Counted from the stretch's first letter, positions 1 to 10,575 are shown. The stretch: 64,000 bases of DNA from Aquincola tertiaricarbonis (GCF_023573145.1 NZ_CP097638.1:65638-129637); one strand, 5' to 3'. A program made the numbers and translations. The notes: generated by a model not told the origin, from the sequence alone.

Positions 1-280
1 GGTGGCAGGCGAGATCGCCACCGCGCTGGACGTGCCTCCGGCCAACCTCTCCTTTCACCTAAAGGCGTTGTCACAAGCTCGCTTGGTGACAGTAGAGCAG
101 GAGGGCCGCTTCCAGCGCTACCGCGCGGACATCCCGTTGATGCTGGATTTAATCGCGTACCTCACCGAAGAATGCTGTTCGGGCAGCCCCGCGCAATGCG
201 TTGAAATGCGTGCTGCCTCGAAATGTGTCGAGGAACTATTGCCGCCACTGTCACCCACCCTAGCGAAAGCGACAACATGA
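1..280 (+). CDS. arsR: ArsR-family regulator, C-terminal part
   Basis: The gene is cut by the left window edge; about 92 residues of the C-terminal part remain. The visible part begins inside the winged helix: a recognition-helix segment (NLSFHLKALSQARLV) is followed by the wing (EQEGRFQRYRAD). A CC pair in ECCSGSPAQC, followed by further Cys, resembles C-terminal arsenite-binding Cys of some ArsR proteins. The stop codon overlaps the arsC start as ATGA (277-280), so the two are translationally coupled. ArsR repressors leave DNA when As(III) or Sb(III) binds thiols. It very probably represses this ars operon; the promoter and operator lie outside the window. Confidence 0.9.
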   Translation, partial: VAGEIATALDVPPANLSFHLKALSQARLVTVEQEGRFQRYRADIPLMLDLIAYLTEECCSGSPAQCVEMRAASKCVEELLPPLSPTLAKATT

Positions 281-756
281 ATATTCTGTTTCTTTGTACC
301 GGTAACTCCTGCCGTTCCATCCTGGCGGAAGCGACCTTCAACCACTTGGCTCCGACAGGCTGGAAAGCGATGAGTGCGGGAAGTCAGCCGACCGGGACGG
401 TCCATCCGCGTTCCCTGGCGCTCTTGGCGCGTGAAGGTATCGACACGAACGGACTGCACAGTAAATCGTGGGACAACCTGCCGCTGGCTCCGGATGTGGT
501 CATCACCGTGTGCTCGAATGCTGCTGGGGAAACCTGTCCGGCGTATCTTGGCTCGGTACTGCGTGCGCATTGGGGTGTTGACGATCCCGCTCATGCCACA
601 GGGACCGAAGCGGAAATCGAAGCCGCGTTCACGACGGCCTACCGTATCTTGCGACGTCGCATCGAAGCCTTCCTCGCGCTGCCGTTGGAGCAACTTGTAC
701 ACGACCGGACACGCTTGAAGGTGGAACTGGATCGGATTGGAGCGCTTTCAGCGTAG
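277..756 (+). CDS. arsC: arsenate reductase ArsC, low-MW phosphatase fold
   Basis: A 159-aa cytoplasmic enzyme that reduces arsenate to arsenite for export. The N-terminal P-loop CTGNSCR (C7-x5-R13) is the signature of the low-molecular-weight tyrosine phosphatase fold. C79 and C87 (VCSNAAGETC) fit the resolving Cys that shuttle a disulfide to thioredoxin. The HWGVDDP motif near 98-104 carries the general acid Asp. The extra Cys inside the P-loop (C12, usually Ala) is unusual compared with the two ArsC of the second operon. I chose ATG 277, which overlaps the arsR stop, over the longer reading from 223 because the family motif begins a few residues after it. Confidence 0.93.
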   Translation: MNILFLCTGNSCRSILAEATFNHLAPTGWKAMSAGSQPTGTVHPRSLALLAREGIDTNGLHSKSWDNLPLAPDVVITVCSNAAGETCPAYLGSVLRAHWGVDDPAHATGTEAEIEAAFTTAYRILRRRIEAFLALPLEQLVHDRTRLKVELDRIGALSA

Positions 757-798
757 TTTTTATTTGACTGTTATTTCAATACTTGATGGAGGTTTTAA

Positions 799-1167
799 AT
801 GAAGAGGATCGAAGTGTTTGACCCATCGCTGTGTTGCAGCACCGGCGTCTGCGGCGTGGATGTTGACCAAGCCCTGGTGACTTTTGCCGCTGATGTCGAT
901 TGGGCGAAGCAGAACGGCGCGTACATCGAGCGCTACAACCTGGCGCAGCAGCCACAGATGTTTGCCGACAATGCGACCGTAAAAGGATTTTTGCAGCGCT
1001 CCGGTCAGGATGCTCTGCCACTGATCCTGGTCGATGGTGAAGTGGCCCTCGCGGGGCGTTATCCAAAGCGGGCTGAATTGGCCCTCTGGATCGGCATTGA
1101 TCAACCTGCAGATGCCGCCAAACCGGCGACGGGCGGTTGCTGCTCCGGCCCGCGTGGCTGCTGCTGA
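799..1167 (+). CDS. arsD: arsenite metallochaperone ArsD
   Basis: A 122-aa protein. ArsD carries arsenite to the ArsA ATPase and is also a weak repressor in some systems. The thioredoxin-like fold carries the metal-binding Cys set C12-C13-C18 (LCCSTGVC), and the C-terminal vicinal pairs C114-C115 and C121-C122 (GGCCSGPRGCC) are complete. It lies 42 bp after arsC, with a purine-rich AGGAGG-like stretch (tggaggt, 787-793) before ATG 799, and directly precedes arsA, the usual arsDA order. A second, diverged ArsD is encoded at 35975-36343. Confidence 0.94.
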   Translation: MKRIEVFDPSLCCSTGVCGVDVDQALVTFAADVDWAKQNGAYIERYNLAQQPQMFADNATVKGFLQRSGQDALPLILVDGEVALAGRYPKRAELALWIGIDQPADAAKPATGGCCSGPRGCC

Positions 1168-1184
1168 ACAACATGGAGAAAATA

Positions 1185-2948
1185 ATGATGAAATTCCTGC
1201 AAATTCCTCCCCGCTTTCTGTTTTTCACGGGCAAGGGTGGCGTCGGCAAAACCTCGATTGCCTGCGCCACGGCCATTCAGTTGGCCGAAGCCGGAAAGCG
1301 CGTCCTCCTGGTTAGTACTGACCCGGCATCCAACGTCGGGCAGGTATTTGGTGTCGATATCGGTAATCGCGTCACACCGATTCCGGCGGTTCCACGTCTT
1401 TCTGCTCTGGAGATTGATCCCGAGGCAGCGGCCAGTGCCTATCGGGAGCGCCTGGTCGGCCCGGTCCGCGGCGTGCTTCCTGATGACGTGGTAAAGGGCA
1501 TCGAAGAATCGTTGTCCGGCGCGTGCACCACCGAAATTGCCGCATTTGACGAGTTCACCGCGCTACTGACCAACGCGGCACTCACGGCTGATTACGAGCA
1601 CATCATCTTTGACACAGCGCCCACCGGCCACACTATCCGCTTGCTGCAACTGCCGGGCGCGTGGAGCGGCTTCCTGGAAGCCGGCAAGGGCGATGCCTCG
1701 TGCCTCGGCCCGCTGGCCGGTCTGGAAAAGCAGCGTACTCAGTACAAGTCGGCTGTTGAAGCCTTGGCCGATCCGCTGCAAACCCGTCTGGTGCTGGTCG
1801 CTCGCGCCCAGCAGGCGACCTTGCGCGAGGTCGCCCGAACCCACGAAGAACTGGCAGCCATAGGCCTCAAACAGCAACATCTCGTCATCAACGGCATCCT
1901 GCCTCACATCGAAGCCGCTACCGACCCACTCGCCGCTGCAATCCACGAACGGGAACAAACGGCGCTGAAGAACATCCCGGCTAAGTTGACTGCGCTTCCG
2001 CGTGATCATGTAGAACTCAAGCCCTTCAATCTCGTCGGCCTTGAAGCACTGCGGCAGTTGCTGACCGACCTTCCTCCACAAGCACCCACAGCGGTTGATT
2101 CCCCGATCGAACTCGACGAGCCCAGCGTGGCCGAGCTGATCGACGGCATCGCGGCGGATGGACACGGGCTGGTCATGTTGATGGGCAAGGGTGGTGTAGG
2201 CAAGACAACCCTGGCGGCCGCCATCGCGGTCGAACTGGCGCATCGCGGCTTACCGGTGCATCTGACGACCTCCGATCCTGCTGCCCACTTGACCGACACA
2301 CTGGATTCCTCGCTCGATAATCTGACCGTGAGCCGAATCGATCCGCATGCCGAGACCGAGCGCTATCGCCAGCACGTCCTGGAAACCAAGGGCGCTCAAC
2401 TCGATGCCGAAGGCCGCGCGCTGTTGGAAGAGGATCTGCGTTCGCCCTGCACGGAAGAGATTGCGGTCTTCCAGGCGTTCTCCCGCATCATTCGCGAGGC
2501 CGGTAAAAAGTTCGTCGTCATGGACACGGCCCCGACCGGGCACACCTTGCTCCTGCTCGACGCGACGGGTGCGTATCACCGCGAAGTGTCACGACAAATG
2601 GGCAAGACCGGCGTGCACTTCACGACGCCGATGATGCAATTGCAGGACCCGAAGCAAACGAAGGTACTCGTCGTCACGCTGGCAGAGACGACGCCGGTAT
2701 TGGAGGCCGCCAACCTGCAAGCTGACTTGCGCCGTGCCGGGATCGAGCCATGGGCCTGGATCATCAACACAAGCGTGGCGGCGGCTTCGGCCAAGTCGCC
2801 GTTACTGCGTCAGCGTGCGGCCAACGAGCTACGCGAAATCAGCGCCGTGGCCAATCAGCACGCGGACCGTTACGCGGTTGTCCCGCTTCTGAAGGAAGAA
2901 CCGATCGGTGCAGAACGACTGCGTGCGCTCATCCATCCTCAAGCATAG
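1185..2948 (+). CDS. arsA: arsenite-stimulated ATPase ArsA
   Basis: A 587-aa protein of normal ArsA length with two homologous halves joined by a linker near 295-325. Each half has a deviant Walker A: GKGGVGKTS at about 16-24 and GKGGVGKTT at about 334-342. Signature DTAPTGHT segments follow in both halves. Cys ligands of the allosteric As(III) site are present at C114, C173 and C422, matching C113/C172/C422 of plasmid R773 ArsA. It energises ArsB from the cytoplasmic face. Start ATG 1185 (or 1188) is favoured over 1137 and 1173 because GGAG at 1175-1178 has correct spacing to it. It follows arsD by 17 bp. Confidence 0.95.
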   Translation: MMKFLQIPPRFLFFTGKGGVGKTSIACATAIQLAEAGKRVLLVSTDPASNVGQVFGVDIGNRVTPIPAVPRLSALEIDPEAAASAYRERLVGPVRGVLPDDVVKGIEESLSGACTTEIAAFDEFTALLTNAALTADYEHIIFDTAPTGHTIRLLQLPGAWSGFLEAGKGDASCLGPLAGLEKQRTQYKSAVEALADPLQTRLVLVARAQQATLREVARTHEELAAIGLKQQHLVINGILPHIEAATDPLAAAIHEREQTALKNIPAKLTALPRDHVELKPFNLVGLEALRQLLTDLPPQAPTAVDSPIELDEPSVAELIDGIAADGHGLVMLMGKGGVGKTTLAAAIAVELAHRGLPVHLTTSDPAAHLTDTLDSSLDNLTVSRIDPHAETERYRQHVLETKGAQLDAEGRALLEEDLRSPCTEEIAVFQAFSRIIREAGKKFVVMDTAPTGHTLLLLDATGAYHREVSRQMGKTGVHFTTPMMQLQDPKQTKVLVVTLAETTPVLEAANLQADLRRAGIEPWAWIINTSVAAASAKSPLLRQRAANELREISAVANQHADRYAVVPLLKEEPIGAERLRALIHPQA

Positions 2949-2958
2949 GAGATCGACC

Positions 2959-3432
2959 ATGTTGATCCGGAATTACATGACGCCCGATCCGGTAACCATT
3001 CAACCTGAAACACCGGTTGAGGACATCGCGAGGCTGCTGCTTGCCCATCGCATCAACGGCGTTCCGGTGGTCGACGGCGCTGGTCGGCTGATCGGCGTTG
3101 TGACTGCGGAGGACTTGATTCACCGGGGAGCGGACGAACGGCTTGAACCCCGTGAATCGATTTGGAAGGAGAACTTCTGGGTTTCCTTTCTTGGCCCAAA
3201 GGGGACGCAGCGCGACAAGGCCGAGGGGCGTACTGCCGCAGAGGTAATGACCACGGAAGTGCACAGCGTCGCGCCTGCCATGCATTCCTCCGTTGCAGCC
3301 CGGCTGATGGTGGACCATCACTTAACGTCCCTTCCTGTCGTGGAGGATGGGAAAGTGATCGGCGTCATCTCCCGGATTGACCTCTTAAGCCTTCTTAAAG
3401 AACTCGAAAACCCTCTGAAAAGAGAGAATTGA
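2959..3432 (+). CDS. paired CBS-domain protein in ars operon
   Basis: A 157-aa protein made almost entirely of two CBS domains, residues about 5-56 (opening [20 protein letters not shown]) and about 96-152 ([14 protein letters not shown], ending [11 protein letters not shown]). CBS pairs bind adenine nucleotides and usually regulate a partner protein. It lies between arsA (10 bp upstream, with AGGAGA at 2947-2952) and arsB (next gene, 1 bp downstream), so it is co-translated with both halves of the arsenite pump. Nucleotide-dependent control of ArsA/ArsB is plausible but is inference. The second arsenic operon in this window lacks it. Confidence 0.88.
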   Translation: MLIRNYMTPDPVTIQPETPVEDIARLLLAHRINGVPVVDGAGRLIGVVTAEDLIHRGADERLEPRESIWKENFWVSFLGPKGTQRDKAEGRTAAEVMTTEVHSVAPAMHSSVAARLMVDHHLTSLPVVEDGKVIGVISRIDLLSLLKELENPLKREN

Positions 3433-3433
3433 C

Positions 3434-4720
3434 GTGATTGCTGCCCTACTGATTTTTCTTGCCACTATCGTTCTGGTGATCTGGCAACCGCGCGGGCTGG
3501 GCATTGGCTGGAGTGCGACGCTTGGCGCTGTCGTGGCGTTACTGTCCGGTGTCGTTCACTTCGGTGACATTCCTGTCGTCTGGCAGATCGTCTGGAACGC
3601 CACAGCCGCATTCATTGCCATCATCATCATTAGCCTGTTACTCGATGAGGCCGGGTTTTTCGAATGGGCAGCCTTGCACGTCGCACGCTGGGGCGGAGGG
3701 AAAGGACGTCTGCTGTTTGCGCTGATCATCTTGCTTGGTGCAGCCGTCGCCGCGCTTTTTGCCAACGATGGCGCAGCGCTGATTCTCACGCCAATCGTCA
3801 TGGCCATGTTGTTGGCACTGGGTTTCACTCCGGCCGGAACGCTCGCCTTTGTCATGGCAGCCGGTTTCATCGCAGATGCCGCCAGCCTGCCGCTTGTCGT
3901 ATCCAACCTGGTCAACATCGTCTCTGCCGACTTTTTCAATATCGGGTTCAATGACTACGCTGCGGTGATGGTTCCAGTGAATATTGTCGCCATCATTGCC
4001 TCTCTGGCCGTGCTGTCGATCTATTTCCGCCGCAGCATCCCCGCACGCTACGACGTGAATCAGTTGAAACAGCCGAATGAGGCCATTCGCGATGTGGCTA
4101 CGTTTCGTTTCGGCTGGGTGGTTCTGGCCCTGCTGCTGGTCGGATTCTTCGGCCTTGAGCCGCTAGGCGTGCCGGTTAGCGCCGTGGCTGCCGCAGGCGC
4201 CCTGCTGTTGCTCGTCGTCGCTGCGCGCGGGCATGTCATCAGCACCCGCAAGGTGATCCGTGAAGCGCCTTGGCAAATTGTCATTTTCTCGCTGGGAATG
4301 TATCTCGTGGTTTATGGGCTGCGTAACCAAGGACTGACGGAACATATCGCAAGGCTGCTGGATTACTTCGCACAAGGCGGTGTATGGGGCGCCGCCTTTG
4401 GAACTGGCTTCCTCACAGCGCTGCTGTCCTCGGCCATGAACAACATGCCGACGGTACTGGTGGGCGCCCTGTCCATTGATGCCACAAGCGCAACGGGCGT
4501 GGTAAAGGACGCGATGATCTACGCCAATGTGATCGGTAGTGACCTGGGGCCAAAGGTCACCCCGATCGGCTCGCTGGCGACGTTGCTTTGGCTGCATGTG
4601 CTGGCGCGCAAGGGAATGACAATCACATGGGGGTATTACTTCAAGGTGGGCATTGTGCTAACCGTCCCCGTACTTGCGGCGACCCTGGCAGCGCTGGCAC
4701 TGCGCCTGAGTCTCGCTTAA
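3434..4720 (+). CDS. arsB: arsenite efflux permease ArsB
   Basis: A 428-aa polytopic inner-membrane protein of the ion transporter superfamily, the usual ArsB length, with about 12 hydrophobic segments. Family-typical stretches include [10 protein letters not shown] near 67, [14 protein letters not shown] near 108 and the second inverted-half motif [10 protein letters not shown] near 340. It exports As(III)/Sb(III), either by proton antiport alone or as the channel of the ArsAB ATPase. It starts with GTG at 3434, one base after the CBS stop. It is the only ArsB in the window. It is a different family from ACR3. Confidence 0.95.
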   Translation: MIAALLIFLATIVLVIWQPRGLGIGWSATLGAVVALLSGVVHFGDIPVVWQIVWNATAAFIAIIIISLLLDEAGFFEWAALHVARWGGGKGRLLFALIILLGAAVAALFANDGAALILTPIVMAMLLALGFTPAGTLAFVMAAGFIADAASLPLVVSNLVNIVSADFFNIGFNDYAAVMVPVNIVAIIASLAVLSIYFRRSIPARYDVNQLKQPNEAIRDVATFRFGWVVLALLLVGFFGLEPLGVPVSAVAAAGALLLLVVAARGHVISTRKVIREAPWQIVIFSLGMYLVVYGLRNQGLTEHIARLLDYFAQGGVWGAAFGTGFLTALLSSAMNNMPTVLVGALSIDATSATGVVKDAMIYANVIGSDLGPKVTPIGSLATLLWLHVLARKGMTITWGYYFKVGIVLTVPVLAATLAALALRLSLA

Positions 4721-4788
4721 TGCGAGCGGAGCGCTGTTTGCGGACATGCATGCAGTATTGGAGTAAAGAAGGGTGAGCGGCTTGGCGT

Positions 4789-4869
4789 ATGGCTATTCTT
4801 TTGAGTGCGGTCATCGGGATACCGCTCTATATCGCCTTTTTTAGCGGAACTGGATTTACTCGGCCATAG
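4789..4869 (+). other. 26-codon ORF before tnpA, possible permease remnant
   Basis: Between arsB and tnpA (4721-4886) the only notable reading frame is 26 codons (4789-4869). It contains LLSAVIGIPLYIAFF, resembling the GIPLY segment of ArsP/DUF318-type permeases. It is too short to be functional and the frame is closed upstream at 4774. It may be scar DNA of a gene destroyed when the transposon was assembled, or chance. No resolvase gene or res-like site was seen here. Confidence 0.2.
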
Positions 4870-4886
4870 AAAGAAAAAGAGCATCC

Positions 4887-7853
4887 ATGCCACGCCGTTC
4901 GATCCTGTCCGCCGCCGAGCGTGACAACCTGCTGGCATTGCCGGACGCCAAGGAAGAACTGATCCGTCACTACACGTTCAGCGACACCGACCTGTCCATC
5001 ATCCGGCAGAGGCGCGGTCCGGTCAACCGGCTGGGCTTCGCCGTGCAGCTCTGCTACCTGCGCTTTCCTGGTGTCATCCTTGGCGTCGATGAGCCACCGT
5101 TTTCGCCCTTGTTGAAGCTGGTCGCCGACCAGCTCAAGGTCAGCATCGAAAGCTGGGACGAGTACGGCCAGCGGGAACAGACACGGCGCGAGCACCTGGT
5201 GGAGCTTCAAACAGTGTTCGGCTTCCAGCCCTTCACCATGAGCCACTATCGGCAGGCCGTTCAGTTGCTGACCGAGCTGGCCATGCAGACCGACAAGGGC
5301 GTCGTGCTGGCCAGCGCCTTGATCGAGCACCTGCGGCGGCAGTCGGTCATTCTGCCCTCCCTCAACGCCGTTGAGCGGGCGAGCGCCGAAGCGATCACCC
5401 GCGCCAACCGGCGCATCTACGAGGCCTTGGCCGAACCACTGTCGGACGCGCATCGCCGCCGCCTCGACGATTTGCTCAAGCGTCGCGACAACGGCAAAAC
5501 GACCTGGCTGGCCTGGCTGCGTCAGTCGCCCGTCAAGCCGAACTCGCGGCACATGCTGGAACACATCGAACGCCTCAAGGCATGGCAGGCGCTCGACCTG
5601 CCTTCCGGCATCGAGCGGTCGGTACACCAGAACCGCCTGCTCAAGATCGCCCGCGAGGGCGGTCAGATGACGCCCGCGGACCTGGCCAAGTTCGAGGCGC
5701 AGCGCCGCTACGCGACCCTGGTGGCGCTCGCCATCGAGGGCATGGCCACCGTCACCGACGAAATCATCGACCTGCATGACCGCATCCTGGGCAAGCTGTT
5801 CAACGCCGCCAAGAACAAGCATCAGCAGCAGTTCCAGGCGTCCGGCAAGGCGATCAACGCCAAGGTGCGGCTGTTCGGGCGCATCGGTCAGGCGCTGATC
5901 GAGGCCAAGCAAGCAGGCCGCGATCCGTTCGCCGCCATCGAGGCCGTCATGTCCTGGGATGCCTTCGCCGAGAGCGTCACCGAAGCGCAGAAGCTCGCGC
6001 AACCCGAGGACTTCGATTTCCTGCACCGCATCGGCGAGAGCTACGCCACGCTGCGCCGCTACGCGCCGGAATTTCTCGACGTGCTCAAGTTGCGGGCCGC
6101 GCCCGCCGCCAAGGACGTACTCGACGCCATCGAGGTGCTGCGCAGCATGAACAGCGACAACGCCCGCAAGGTGCCCACCGACGCGCCGACCGAGTTCATC
6201 AAGCCGCGCTGGCAGAAGCTGGTGATGACCGACACCGGCATCGACCGGCGCTACTACGAACTGTGCGCGCTGTCGGAGCTGAAGAACGCGCTGCGCTCCG
6301 GCGACATCTGGGTGCAAGGCTCGCGCCAGTTCAAGGACTTCGAGGACTACCTGGTGCCGCCCGCGAAATTCGCCAGCCTCAAGCAGGCCAGCGAATTGCC
6401 GCTGGCCGTGGCCACCGATTGCGACCAGTACCTGCATGACCGGCTGACGCTGCTGGAAACGCAGCTCGCCACCGTCAACCGCATGGCGCTGGCCAACGAG
6501 CTGCCGGACGCCATCATCACGGAGTCGGGCCTGAAGATCACGCCGCTCGATGCGGCGGTGCCCGATACCGCACAGGCCCTGATCGACCAGACGGCGATGA
6601 TCCTACCGCACGTCAAGATCACCGAATTGCTGCTGGAGGTAGACGAATGGACGGGCTTCACCCGGCACTTCGCCCACCTGAAGTCAGGCGACCTGGCCAA
6701 GGACAAAAACCTGTTGCTGACCACGATCCTCGCCGACGCGATCAACCTGGGCCTGACCAAGATGGCGGAATCGTGCCCCGGCACGACCTACGCCAAGCTG
6801 GCCTGGCTGCAAGCCTGGCACATCCGCGACGAAACCTACGGGGCGGCACTGGCCGAGCTGGTCAACGCGCAGTTCCGACATCCCTTCGCCGAGCATTGGG
6901 GCGACGGCACCACGTCATCGTCGGACGGCCAGAACTTCCGCACCGGCAGCAAGGCCGAGAGCACCGGCCACATCAATCCGAAATACGGCAGCAGCCCAGG
7001 GCGGACGTTCTACACCCATATCTCCGACCAGTACGCGCCGTTCCACACCAAGGTCGTGAACGTCGGCGTGCGCGACTCGACCTACGTGCTCGACGGCCTG
7101 CTGTATCACGAATCCGACCTGCGGATCGAGGAGCACTACACCGACACGGCAGGGTTCACGGACCACGTCTTCGCGTTGATGCACCTGCTGGGCTTCCGCT
7201 TCGCCCCGCGCATTCGTGACCTGGGCGACACCAAGCTCTACATCCCGAAGGGCGATGCCACCTACGAGGCGTTGAAACCGATGATCGGCGGCACGCTCAA
7301 CATCAAGCACGTCCGCGCCCATTGGGATGAAATCCTGCGGATGGCCACCTCGATCAAGCAGGGCACGGCGACGGCCTCGCTGATGCTCAGGAAGCTTGGC
7401 AGCTACCCGCGCCAGAACGGCCTGGCCGTCGCCCTGCGTGAGCTGGGACGCATCGAGCGCACACTGTTCATCCTGGACTGGCTGCAAAGCGTCGAGCTGC
7501 GCCGCCGCGTGCATGCCGGGCTGAACAAAGGCGAGGCGCGCAACGCGCTGGCTCGCGCCGTGTTCTTCAACCGCCTGGGCGAAATCCGTGACCGCAGCTT
7601 CGAGCAGCAGCGCTACCGGGCCAGCGGCCTCAACCTGGTGACGGCAGCCATCGTGCTGTGGAACACGGTTTATCTGGAACGGGCCGCGAATGCCCTGCGT
7701 GGCCACGGCAAGCCCGTTGATGACTCTCTATTGCAGTATCTGTCGCCACTGGGATGGGAACACATCAACCTGACCGGCGATTACCTCTGGCGCAGCAGCG
7801 CCAAGATCGGCGCGGGCAAGTTCAGGCCGCTACGGCCGCTGCAACCGGCTTAG
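4887..7853 (+). CDS. tnpA: Tn3-family (Tn21/Tn501 subgroup) transposase TnpA
   Basis: A full-length 988-aa TnpA, the exact size typical of the Tn21/Tn501 group. The N-terminal part ([20 protein letters not shown]) is the DUF4158 DNA-binding region that contacts the terminal repeats. The C-terminal half is the DDE catalytic domain, including a [15 protein letters not shown] stretch near residue 710. TnpA catalyses replicative transposition, giving cointegrates and 5-bp target duplications. The stop lies inside the 38-bp terminal repeat, as in Tn501. Unlike Tn21/Tn501 there is no tnpR immediately upstream, so cointegrate resolution would depend on another element. ATG 4887 gives the canonical N-terminus. 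Confidence 0.97.
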   Translation: MPRRSILSAAERDNLLALPDAKEELIRHYTFSDTDLSIIRQRRGPVNRLGFAVQLCYLRFPGVILGVDEPPFSPLLKLVADQLKVSIESWDEYGQREQTRREHLVELQTVFGFQPFTMSHYRQAVQLLTELAMQTDKGVVLASALIEHLRRQSVILPSLNAVERASAEAITRANRRIYEALAEPLSDAHRRRLDDLLKRRDNGKTTWLAWLRQSPVKPNSRHMLEHIERLKAWQALDLPSGIERSVHQNRLLKIAREGGQMTPADLAKFEAQRRYATLVALAIEGMATVTDEIIDLHDRILGKLFNAAKNKHQQQFQASGKAINAKVRLFGRIGQALIEAKQAGRDPFAAIEAVMSWDAFAESVTEAQKLAQPEDFDFLHRIGESYATLRRYAPEFLDVLKLRAAPAAKDVLDAIEVLRSMNSDNARKVPTDAPTEFIKPRWQKLVMTDTGIDRRYYELCALSELKNALRSGDIWVQGSRQFKDFEDYLVPPAKFASLKQASELPLAVATDCDQYLHDRLTLLETQLATVNRMALANELPDAIITESGLKITPLDAAVPDTAQALIDQTAMILPHVKITELLLEVDEWTGFTRHFAHLKSGDLAKDKNLLLTTILADAINLGLTKMAESCPGTTYAKLAWLQAWHIRDETYGAALAELVNAQFRHPFAEHWGDGTTSSSDGQNFRTGSKAESTGHINPKYGSSPGRTFYTHISDQYAPFHTKVVNVGVRDSTYVLDGLLYHESDLRIEEHYTDTAGFTDHVFALMHLLGFRFAPRIRDLGDTKLYIPKGDATYEALKPMIGGTLNIKHVRAHWDEILRMATSIKQGTATASLMLRKLGSYPRQNGLAVALRELGRIERTLFILDWLQSVELRRRVHAGLNKGEARNALARAVFFNRLGEIRDRSFEQQRYRASGLNLVTAAIVLWNTVYLERAANALRGHGKPVDDSLLQYLSPLGWEHINLTGDYLWRSSAKIGAGKFRPLRPLQPA

Positions 7854-7886
7854 CGTGCTTTATTTTCCGTTTTCTGAGACGACCCC
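7849..7886 (-). repeat. Tn21/Tn501-type 38-bp right terminal inverted repeat
   Basis: Read on the minus strand from 7886 it begins GGGGTCGTCTCAGAAAACGG and runs through an AAAATAAAGCACGC-like stretch to 7849. This is the recognisable outer end of Tn21-subgroup transposons. It overlaps the last codons of tnpA, the normal arrangement at IRR. No matching left repeat was seen in 1-4886, so the left end, with the ars operon presumably as cargo, should lie to the left of the window. Confidence 0.93.
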
Positions 7887-7915
7887 CAGAGGGCCCGCCC
7901 GGCGCGGGCCCTCTG
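7887..7915. repeat. perfect 12-bp-stem hairpin touching the transposon end
   Basis: CAGAGGGCCCGC (7887-7898), loop CCGGC, and GCGGGCCCTCTG (7904-7915) form a perfect dyad starting at the base after the terminal repeat. There is no T-tract. It could be a terminator fragment of the pre-insertion locus, which may attract Tn3 insertion, or a structure that insulates downstream copper genes from tnpA transcription. Confidence 0.6.
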
Positions 7916-7928
7916 GGTTGCTGCGGCA

Positions 7929-8111
7929 ATGACGGCGCTGATCGCCGCCTTCTTCCTGCTGCGCGAGCACTGGGGGCACGTTGCCGGCTACTGGCCTTAC
8001 CTCCTGCTGCTGGCCTGCCCGGTGATGCATCTGTTCCACGGACACGGGGGCCACGGTCACCATGGCCATTACGACGCGGGTACGGACCGCTCGACGAACC
8101 GGGACGCCTGA
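7929..8111 (+). CDS. DUF2933-type small membrane protein
   Basis: A 60-aa protein. A short N-terminal stretch ([20 protein letters not shown]) leads into one or two hydrophobic segments ([20 protein letters not shown]) and a His/Gly-rich tail ([11 protein letters not shown]). This is the pattern of DUF2933 proteins often found beside copper P-type ATPases. The His tail suggests metal binding, but no activity is established. It is the first gene after the transposon end and lies 4 bp before the copper ATPase start. Its own promoter may have been lost to, or supplied by, the transposon insertion. Confidence 0.82.
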   Translation: MTALIAAFFLLREHWGHVAGYWPYLLLLACPVMHLFHGHGGHGHHGHYDAGTDRSTNRDA

Positions 8112-8115
8112 GAGC

Positions 8116-10575
8116 ATGGACATGAAGTCGCACAACGGCCACGACGGGCACGTCCATGGCACCACCCCGGGCGCAGACGACCACGCGCATCATCACGTAG
8201 GCCACGAAGGACATGCGCACGGGGCGGGGCACGAACCCCACCACGCGCACCACGACGCCGCCGCACCGTCGGTGACCCAACCGCTGAAGGATCCGGTCTG
8301 CGGCATGACCGTCACCGCGCAGTCCGAGCACCGGACTGCGCATCAAGGCCGCCCGTACTACTTCTGCAGCGCGAAGTGCCTGGGCCAGTTCACCGCCGAC
8401 CCCGCGCGCTATGTGCAGCCGGCGGCGCCTGCTGCGCCCGCACCCGCGCTAGCGGAGGCTGCGCCTGGCGCGGTCTACACCTGCCCGATGCACCCCGAGA
8501 TCCGGCAGGACCACCCCGGCAACTGCCCGAAGTGCGGCATGACGCTCGAGCCGGTGCTGCCGGAACTCGACGAGGCCGAGAACCCGGAACTGGTCGACTT
8601 CAAGCGCCGCTTCTGGTGGACGCTGCCCCTGACCATCGTGGTCACGGTCATGGCGATGTTCGGCCACCGCCTTGGCTGGTTCGACATGGCGCGGCAGAGC
8701 TGGATCGAACTGGTGCTCACGCTGCCGATCGTGCTGTGGGCCGGAGCGCCGTTCTTCGTGCGCGGCGCGCAGTCGATTGCCAACCGCAGCCCCAACATGT
8801 GGACGCTGATCGGCCTGGGCACCGGCGCGGCCTTCGTCTACAGCGTGGTGGCCACCGTGGCGCCGCAGGTGTTCCCGGCTTCGTTCGTCTCGATGGGCCG
8901 CGTCGCGGTGTACTTCGAGGCGGCGGCGGTGATCATTTCGCTGACGCTGCTCGGCCAGATCCTGGAGTTGAAGGCGCGTTCGCAGACCTCCACGGCGATC
9001 AAGTCGCTGCTGGGCCTCGCGCCGAAGACGGCTCGCCGCATTGCGGCCGACGGCAGCGAGTCGGACGTGCCGCTCACGCATGTTCATGTGGGTGACCTGC
9101 TGCGCGTGCGCCCGGGCGAGAAGGTGCCGGTCGACGGGGTCGTGGTGGAGGGCAGCAGCGCGCTGGACGAATCGATGCTGACCGGCGAGCCGCTGCCGGT
9201 GACCAAGCGGGTCGGCGACAAGCTGATCGGCGCGACGATGAACACCAGCGGCGCGCTGGTGATGCGCTCCGAACACGTGGGCTCGGCAACGGTGCTCGCG
9301 CAGATCGTGCAGATGGTGGCGATGGCGCAGCGCTCGCGTGCGCCGATGCAGCGCATGGCCGACCAGGTGGCGGGCTACTTCGTCGTCGGCGTCGTCGGTG
9401 TCGCGCTGCTGACCTTCTTCGCCTGGGGCTTCTTCGGACCGGAGCCGAGCTGGGTCTACGGCCTGATCAATGCGGTGGCCGTGCTGATCATCGCGTGTCC
9501 CTGTGCGCTGGGTCTGGCCACGCCGATGTCGATCATGGTCGCGACCGGCCGCGGGGCGACGAGCGGCGTGCTGTTCCGGGATGCCGCGGCGATCGAGAAT
9601 CTGCGCAAGATCGACACGCTGATCGTCGACAAGACCGGCACGCTGACCGAAGGACGGCCGAGCTTCGAGCGCGCGGTGGCCGCGCCCGGAAACAGCGAGG
9701 ACGAGGTGCTGCGCCTGGCGGCTAGCCTGGACCAGGGCAGCGAACACCCGCTGGCAGCCGCCATCGTGTCCGCAGCGCGGCAGCGGGGCCTGTCGCTGGA
9801 GAAGCCCGAGCAGTTCGATTCCGAGTCGGGCATCGGCGTGCGCGGCACGGTCGGCGGTCGATCCCTCGCGCTCGGCAACACCGCGCTGATGGCGCAGTTG
9901 GGGGTCGATGTGGTACCGCTCGCGTCGCAGGCGGAAGCGCTACGGGCGCAGGGGGCGAGCGTGATGCACCTGGCCGTCGATGCGCGGCTGGCCGGGCTGC
10001 TGGCCGTGTCGGACCCGGTCAAGGCGACGACGCCCGATGCGCTCAAGTCGCTGCGCGCAGCGGGCCTGCGGGTTGTGATGGCCACGGGCGATGGCCTGAC
10101 GACCGCACGCGCGGTCGGCCAGCGGCTGGGCATCGACGAGGTCCACGGCGAGGTCAAGCCGGCTGACAAGCTGGAACTCGTCGCCAGGATGCAGGCCGAG
10201 GGCAAACGGGTGGCCATGGCCGGTGACGGCATCAACGATGCGCCGGCGCTGGCACGCGCCGATGTGGGCATCGCGATGGGCACGGGGACAGACGTGGCGA
10301 TGAACAGCGCCCAGCTGACTCTTGTGAAGGGCGACCTGCGCGGCATCGCGACCGCCCGGGCGCTGTCGGTGGCCACGGTCGCCAACATGAAGCAGAACCT
10401 GGCCTTCGCCTTCGTCTACAACGCGTTGGGCGTGCCGCTGGCGGCCGGGGTGCTGTTTCCGTTCACCGGCTGGCTGCTGTCGCCGATGATCGCGGCGCTC
10501 GCGATGAGCCTGAGCTCGGCGTCGGTGATCACCAACGCGCTGCGACTGCGCAAGGCTACGCTGCTGCAGGACTGA
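8116..10575 (+). CDS. copper/silver P1B-type ATPase with YHS and metal-binding domains
   Basis: An 819-aa inner-membrane ATPase. It begins with a very His-rich leader (residues 1-47), then a YHS domain at about 57-99 ([15 protein letters not shown]), then a heavy-metal-binding domain at about 120-146 ([15 protein letters not shown]). There is no HMA domain. The core shows the TGEP actuator motif (356-359), the transmembrane CPC at 461-463, phosphorylated D505 in DKTGTLTEG, and GDGINDAP. This architecture is typical of CopA/CopF/SilP-type exporters of Cu(I) or Ag(I) to the periplasm. ATG 8116 sits 4 bp after the DUF2933 stop. The alternative ATG 8122 would remove only two residues. Confidence 0.94.
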   Translation: MDMKSHNGHDGHVHGTTPGADDHAHHHVGHEGHAHGAGHEPHHAHHDAAAPSVTQPLKDPVCGMTVTAQSEHRTAHQGRPYYFCSAKCLGQFTADPARYVQPAAPAAPAPALAEAAPGAVYTCPMHPEIRQDHPGNCPKCGMTLEPVLPELDEAENPELVDFKRRFWWTLPLTIVVTVMAMFGHRLGWFDMARQSWIELVLTLPIVLWAGAPFFVRGAQSIANRSPNMWTLIGLGTGAAFVYSVVATVAPQVFPASFVSMGRVAVYFEAAAVIISLTLLGQILELKARSQTSTAIKSLLGLAPKTARRIAADGSESDVPLTHVHVGDLLRVRPGEKVPVDGVVVEGSSALDESMLTGEPLPVTKRVGDKLIGATMNTSGALVMRSEHVGSATVLAQIVQMVAMAQRSRAPMQRMADQVAGYFVVGVVGVALLTFFAWGFFGPEPSWVYGLINAVAVLIIACPCALGLATPMSIMVATGRGATSGVLFRDAAAIENLRKIDTLIVDKTGTLTEGRPSFERAVAAPGNSEDEVLRLAASLDQGSEHPLAAAIVSAARQRGLSLEKPEQFDSESGIGVRGTVGGRSLALGNTALMAQLGVDVVPLASQAEALRAQGASVMHLAVDARLAGLLAVSDPVKATTPDALKSLRAAGLRVVMATGDGLTTARAVGQRLGIDEVHGEVKPADKLELVARMQAEGKRVAMAGDGINDAPALARADVGIAMGTGTDVAMNSAQLTLVKGDLRGIATARALSVATVANMKQNLAFAFVYNALGVPLAAGVLFPFTGWLLSPMIAALAMSLSSASVITNALRLRKATLLQD

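Noticed and set aside
4721..4886. tnpR/res or a left terminal repeat upstream of tnpA
   Set aside because: No Ser-recombinase sequence and no match to the 38-bp repeat could be found there.
4827..6437. Long open frame (536 codons) on the minus strand
   Set aside because: Exact antisense of tnpA; composition is that of a GC-rich shadow frame and there is no family resemblance.
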